From Carex sylvatica (Eukaryota; Streptophyta; Magnoliopsida; Poales; Cyperaceae): DNA of 64,000 nucleotides. Position 1 is the stretch's first letter. The number at the start of each line of letters is the position of its first letter. Below are positions 58,939-64,000 of this stretch, piece after piece. Location: the NCBI GenBank assembly GCA_964058845.1, contig CAXKVR010000130.1, positions 46,286 through 110,285 on the forward strand, read 5' to 3'. The notes below the pieces were generated by a model. It was not told the origin of the DNA. It worked only from the letters and a program-made list of their open reading frames with translations, and did not search any database. The position numbers and the translations under genes are program-made.

Positions 58939-61900
58939 ATGGGGAAGAGGATGCGCCGCGGCGGAGGACGGTCGCCGTCGACTGGGCTCTCCAGCGAATA
59001 CCGTCTTCTTCGAAAACGCATCGTCGAGTCGAAACTGGAAGCCTCTCTCGACGCAGAGTCGGTTGCCTTGAGCCTCCGGAACCGCCACCCGGCGTATCGC
59101 CGCCTCAAGCTACAGCCATTCTCTCATCAGGTCCGTTCAACCTATTTCATCCCTTTCCTGCCTCCCACGTGTGTCAGTTAGTGAGGTTTTCTTTCCTAGC
59201 ATGGAACTCAGGTTTCGTTTGCCTGAGAAATCAGGCATGAATTAATGCGGTTGAGAGTTGATATATTAATTGGTACTTAAAAAGAATTTGGCAGAACGAC
59301 TGACTTACAAGTGTTAATTAGTTCAATCAAGTCATAACATCAATATTTTTGATGGAACTCACCTTTTCAATCTCGTAAGGCCTTAATAGGCCTTAATCCA
59401 GCTATACATATCTAAGCAAGCGGTTACAAGAGAAAAATTTACCCCTGAGTCAGTTTGGAACCTTGAAAAACACCACACTTGATGTTGGAGATTAATTACA
59501 GTATTTCATTTTTCACTGGACTAAACCATGTTTTGAATTTTGTGTATTGAACCACATCGAAACATTTAATTTAAGTATAATGTCTTTCATGGACCCTATT
59601 TTATCATAAAAGTAAAAGAAGCATTAAAGTTGCGTGAACAGAAAATAAATGTTCATTTAAGACAGACTTGTCCAATATGGTAACGAGAGCACAATAATAA
59701 TTAATTACATAAAAAAGGTTTTTAAAATCATAAAGCTAACCAAAACTTGTCTACAGGTTGTCCAGTTCGGCTCTTTTTATCGACCAAAATTATGTGTTCA
59801 GATAATATTGAATTATAAAACTCGAGTACAAAAAGAAGAAAAAGAAAAACTACTTGGATCACAAGATAAAAAGGAAAAAAAAAAAACGGAATTGCCTTTC
59901 TGTGTAGTACTGAGTTCTGACATCATCCTATGAATTTTTTATTTAAACAAATTCTCTCTCCAGGTCAGCCAAGCCCTAGCATCCCTTCGCCATCCTTCCA
60001 CCACTGTTGACACTTCCCATGATGATTCCTCGGACAGTGATAACTCCACCACTCCTACCACCTCACACAAGCGCCGAAGTCGTCGTCCCTCACTCTCTGT
60101 GTCAGAATCTCGCCTCCTCCAGTTAGAATCTAACCATCATATCCGCCATATCCACGTAGACATATCCGATGAAGAATCTGATGGGTCCCAATCCACCTCC
60201 ACCTCAGAAGGCGATGATCTTGATCCTGATCCTGAGCTTGATTTTGATGTCACAAAATCTATTCTCAGAGACAGTTACATAAAAAAATCAACACCAAAAC
60301 AACCGGTCAAAAGAGTTCAGGATCGTCTGCGGCCACAGGTGTCGGAAGAGTCTGTCTCGGCCAAATCACTGATGAAAAACAGACAGGAGAATAATATGGA
60401 GATTGATGTGGCAACAGAAAAGCCTAAGGTTTTTGAAACAAATAACGGGCCTGTTAGTGAGGGAGGAGTAGCTGAGGGGTATAATGGTAATAGTGGAGGA
60501 CAGGAAGGGAAGGTGGGGCCAAGGTTTGCAGATTTGGGAGGGATGAAGGGGGTGATAGAGGAGCTGATGATGGAGGTGATTGTGCCCTTGTGTCATCCTC
60601 AGCTGCCCAGGTTTCTTGGTGTCAGGCCTATGGCAGGACTGTTATTGCATGGTCCACCTGGGTGTGGTAAGACCACTTTGGCACATGCAATTGCAAATGA
60701 GACCGGGGTCCCATTCTATAAGATCTCTGCACCAGAGGTCGTCTCTGGTGTTTCGGGTATGGATTGTTTTTTTTTCTTTGTTTTAATAATTTTATGGTAA
60801 TTGTACTTTCTTTTCTTCTCTCTCACTATTAGACATCATTTTGTTTCTAAAGGATGTCAATTGTTTCTAAAGAACTATATTGGAAGGCTTTCTTCCTTTT
60901 TTTTTAAATTGAAAGAGAAGGTGGGTAAGCTTTGAAATGAGGATTGCATTACTGATTTAAATTCCCCTTACATGGTGCTTATTTTTGAATGGAAAAACTA
61001 GAAAATTGTAATACTGTGCTTTATTGTCATGAAAGTAATTTATTCTGAGTATTTCTCAGAAACTTGATTTAAATGCTATGTTATAACTTACTAAGCTTAT
61101 TTAAGCTGCAAATTATGTGTTGATGATTATAACACAATTTTCATTTTTTGGTTCTTTCATATCAGGTGCGTCTGAAGAGAACATAAGAAGCTTATTTAAA
61201 AAGGCATACCGAACTGCACCTTCCATAGTCTTCATAGATGAAATAGATGCCATTGCATCAAAGAGAGAGAACCTCCAGAGAGAGATGGAGCGACGAATAG
61301 TGACCCAGCTGATGACTTGCATGGACCAGTTTCACCAGGCTGTGCAAGATCAAGAACCAGACCTTTCACAGGATAAACCACCTGGTTATGTGCTTGTCAT
61401 TGGAGCTACAAATAGACCTGATGCAGTTGACCAAGCGCTGAGACGGCCAGGAAGGTTTGATCGGGAGATAGCACTGAGTGTACCTGATGAAGCTGCACGT
61501 GCAGAGATATTGTCCATGCTGACACAAAGGTAGGTCTTAAGAATCCATATGGTACCCACAACTCATATCCTGTACCTCTTTTATGTTATAGTATTTTTGG
61601 AACAGCTTGTGAGAGATCTGTGACTTATTTGTGCTTTGTGTCGATGCTGTCTACATCTGGTAGTGTTATGTTCCCATGATTGCAACTTTGTGACGGGATG
61701 ATATTTGCTGTCACATAACAGTTGAACTCGTCTCATCAACTTGGCAATTGAACAATCATGCATTAGGGTAAAAAAAAAGCATCTGTGGATACAAGTTGGC
61801 CGACTCGGTGTCTGTACTTGACCAAACAAGTCTGAGCCACATAAATTTATGCAATTGATATGCCGTATGTACAGGCTGAGACTGGAGGGCAAATTTGACC

Positions 61901-63152
61901 TTTTCAAGATCGCAAGGTCAACACCTGGATTTGTTGGTGCTGATCTGAAATCTCTGGTGGATAAGGCTGGGAACCTAGCCATGAAGAGGATAATTGATAA
62001 GAGAAAATCCAGCTTGAATCTGGAAGATTGGTGGAGGCGACCTTGGGATGAAGCTGAGATGGAGAGCCTTAGCATCACGATGGCCGACTTTGAGGTATAT
62101 GTATATTTTTTTAATTGCAATGGGTTTTTATTTAGAAAATCATAAAAGGAATGCCTAAAGCAACTCTTTTTCATTGCTGTTTCTGCTATATACAAATGAT
62201 ATTTAAAGATTGATTTTGTGAGCGTTTAAAATTTAGATTGTTTTTTGTGGTGTTACGAGCATTATGGCCACTTGTGTCATTATGATGTGGTTTTCTTTTT
62301 TGGGACTTCTTTTTTCTGCTTGTGTGTTGTGGTAATCTCCTTCACTTTACCCCTAAAAGCTGCAAGTTTTATAAAAGTGAGAGATACTTTTGTGGAAAAA
62401 GCCTATAATTCTTCCTTGCCCTGTTGAGTGATTGATAGTAGACAGGTTATTTGTTTTGGTTTCCTTTCCAAAAGCAAGGGAGTTTAGGTGCATGATAGAT
62501 GTTGATCAGTCATCATGCTTTCTTAATATGTTATAGCACATGTGATATCAACCCTTACGGATAATAAAAGATGCACAGTTACAACTGCTGACGAAACCAA
62601 TATGGCTTACTGCTCAAGTTGTATCTGGATTTTTACCTGCTTAGCACTTGTTTCTGATGCTTTAATTTCCATCTTTTATTATTTTTCAGGATGCAACTAA
62701 AATAGTACAACCTTCTTTGAGAAGGGAAGGATTTTCTTCAATACCTAATGTGACATGGAATGATGTGGGCGGCCTTAGTTTAATAAGAAAGGTGTTTGAG
62801 CGTTACATTGTTCAACGAATCAAACATCCTGAAAATTATGAGGTAGACTTCTTGTTAGTATGTTATAGTTTTTGCTTTGAACTGTTTTCACATGCATTGT
62901 TTGATTTGTTTTTGAAGGAGCTGGGAATAAATTTCGAAGCAGGATTTTTGCTTTTTGGCCCTCCTGGCTGTGGCAAAACCCTTATTGCTAAAGCAGTTGC
63001 AAATGAGGCCGGTGCTAATTTTATACACATAAAGGTACTATTAATTTGTCATTTTGTATGTTGTTCCTTATTTATCTTCAGATTTTGTTCCTCCAGAGAT
63101 TTTCAGTGTACTGGATTTTACTCCATTTTGTGTGTGTGTGTGTTGGGGGGGT

Positions 63153-63183
<31 letters not shown>

Positions 63184-63972
63184 TAAGTTGAATCAGGACT
63201 GTCATTCTTCATAACAGTTCATATTTTGGGATATGTTTTATCATTTCTTGAAAGACAGAGGGAGTAAGTTGAATCAGGACTGTCATTCAGATCATATATT
63301 GGATGTTTTATCATTTCTTGAAATTCAGAGGGAGTATGTATTTTATTTTTTTTGCTTTTTAAAAAAAAAAGAAGTTGCTAGGATTGATTAATTTTTCTTT
63401 ATTTCAGGGGCCAGAGCTATTGAATAAATATGTAGGTGAAAGCGAATCGGAAGTTAGAAAGATATTTGCGCGTGCACGTACCAACTCTCCTTGCATTCTC
63501 TTCTTTGATGAGGTAATTTGTTTTACAGTTTTACATTATGGCCATACCATAAAGACAGCACCGAACTGGTACAAAACTTATATTTGGGCATAGTAGTCAG
63601 TTATTTGTTGGCAACATAAATGTAGCATGAAAAAGTTAAAGACATAGAATGGCAAGTATTTTCTCTCTATATATAAAGCCATAGTATAGCAAGTACATTA
63701 TTTTTTCCTTAATATTTCCCAACAAATTTCATCTTTCGTTATCTTTTTCAGGTAGATGCTCTTACTACAAGTAGAGGCAAAGAAGGAGGACGGGTGGTAG
63801 ATAGTCTATTGAACCAGGTGTGCTTTACGACCCCTAAAATACTCTCTCACCCTCTCTCTTGCTAATTCATCTTCATTTTTTATTTATTTGTTCAATTTGG
63901 TTATCAGCTTCTCATAGAGCTTGATGGGGCTGACGACCGTCAAGGTGTTTTTGTTATTGGAGCCACAAACAG
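58939..63972 (+). CDS. CDC48C: CDC48C / NVL-type double AAA ATPase (3' end outside window)
   Basis: Nine exons in the window: 58939-59130, 59964-60756, 61166-61529, 61875-62094, 62690-62842, 62918-63034, 63408-63512, 63752-63817, 63908-63972, then a GT donor; frames agree at every junction (about 691 codons so far, family length about 820). The N-terminus (1-64) is basic and matches the NVL-type N domain; an acidic Ser/Asp/Glu-rich linker follows (about 129-160). First AAA module: Walker A GPPGCGKT 294-301, Walker B Asp353-Glu354. Second module: Walker A 588-595, Walker B Asp647-Glu648. The end of the second module and the C-terminus are cut. Family knowledge: CDC48C/NVL ATPases work in the nucleus/nucleolus, in 60S ribosome maturation for animal NVL2. 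Intron 5 is only 75 bp; intron 6 carries a long G run. Confidence 0.95.
63145..63181 (+). repeat. Poly(G) tract in intron 6 of CDC48C
   Basis: Seven G, one T, then 29 G, directly after a (TG)n run. Extremely G-rich for this AT-rich window and able to form a G-quadruplex on the coding strand. Length may be unreliable, since such runs are hard to sequence. Confidence 0.85.
63184..63335 (+). repeat. Short tandem duplication in intron 6 of CDC48C
   Basis: AAGTTGAATCAGGACTGTCA occurs at about 63185 and 63267, each followed by GTTTTATCATTTCTTGAAA and CAGAGGGAGTA. Two units of about 80 bp with a few differences. The CAGAGGGAGTA end resembles a Stowaway terminus, but no partner terminus is clear. 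Confidence 0.7.
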
Positions 63973-64000
63973 GTACGAGGTCCCACTTGTTACTGCATTT

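Noticed and set aside
63100..63340. Stowaway MITE bounded by TACTCC and GGGAGTA
   Set aside because: The left terminus is too short and the interior is explained by a (TG)n/poly(G) run and a tandem duplication; no TA duplication could be confirmed.

Overview
The window is nuclear DNA of a flowering plant. The evidence is split genes with GT..AG introns, a cytosolic glutamine synthetase with the plant 13-exon layout, a plant-type CDC48C AAA ATPase, and abundant Ty1/copia, hAT, Mutator-like and Harbinger-like elements in AT-rich spacers. I cannot name the species from sequence alone. Gene density is low: three genuine protein-coding genes, one cut by the right edge, and the rest is mostly transposon-derived.

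Layout. 1-1600 is a diverged ~1 kb tandem duplication, followed by a possible 5' leader of a gene running left off the window. 4040-5766 is a Harbinger-like element (TTA target duplication). 6221-9312 (+) is a four-exon mitochondrial M48 metallopeptidase (OMA1-like). A hAT element sits in its 3' flank, then an 11 kb nested block (10113-21045): a decayed plus-strand copia whose 5' LTR holds a second, minus-strand copia and, beside it, a Mutator-like MITE that contains another MITE of the same family. 23039-26196 (-) is a complete cytosolic glutamine synthetase with TATA box and poly(A) signal.

26.6-58.7 kb is a gene-poor tract: a MULE-type MITE, a ~1 kb near-perfect inverted repeat (28300-29335), several hAT elements with short internal tandem repeats and exact 8-bp target duplications, a LINE remnant, a candidate solo LTR, a retroposed 710-bp sequence with a 17-bp target duplication, and a ~178-bp tandem repeat that reverses orientation and was split by a young copia (44166-49014).

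58939-63972 (+) is the first nine exons of CDC48C (nucleolar double-AAA ATPase); the 3' part lies beyond the right edge. Its promoter has a telo-box and a site II-like GGCCCA, and intron 6 holds a 29-G run.

The three host genes are unrelated housekeeping functions (mitochondrial protein quality control, nitrogen assimilation, ribosome/AAA remodelling) and do not form a pathway. I did not find an undescribed gene system. The notable material is structural: nested insertions datable from their target duplications, two large palindromes that could yield small RNAs, and the hAT group with differing internal repeats. Exon limits were set by hand from splice consensus and reading frame; transposon limits rest on matched inverted repeats and target duplications.
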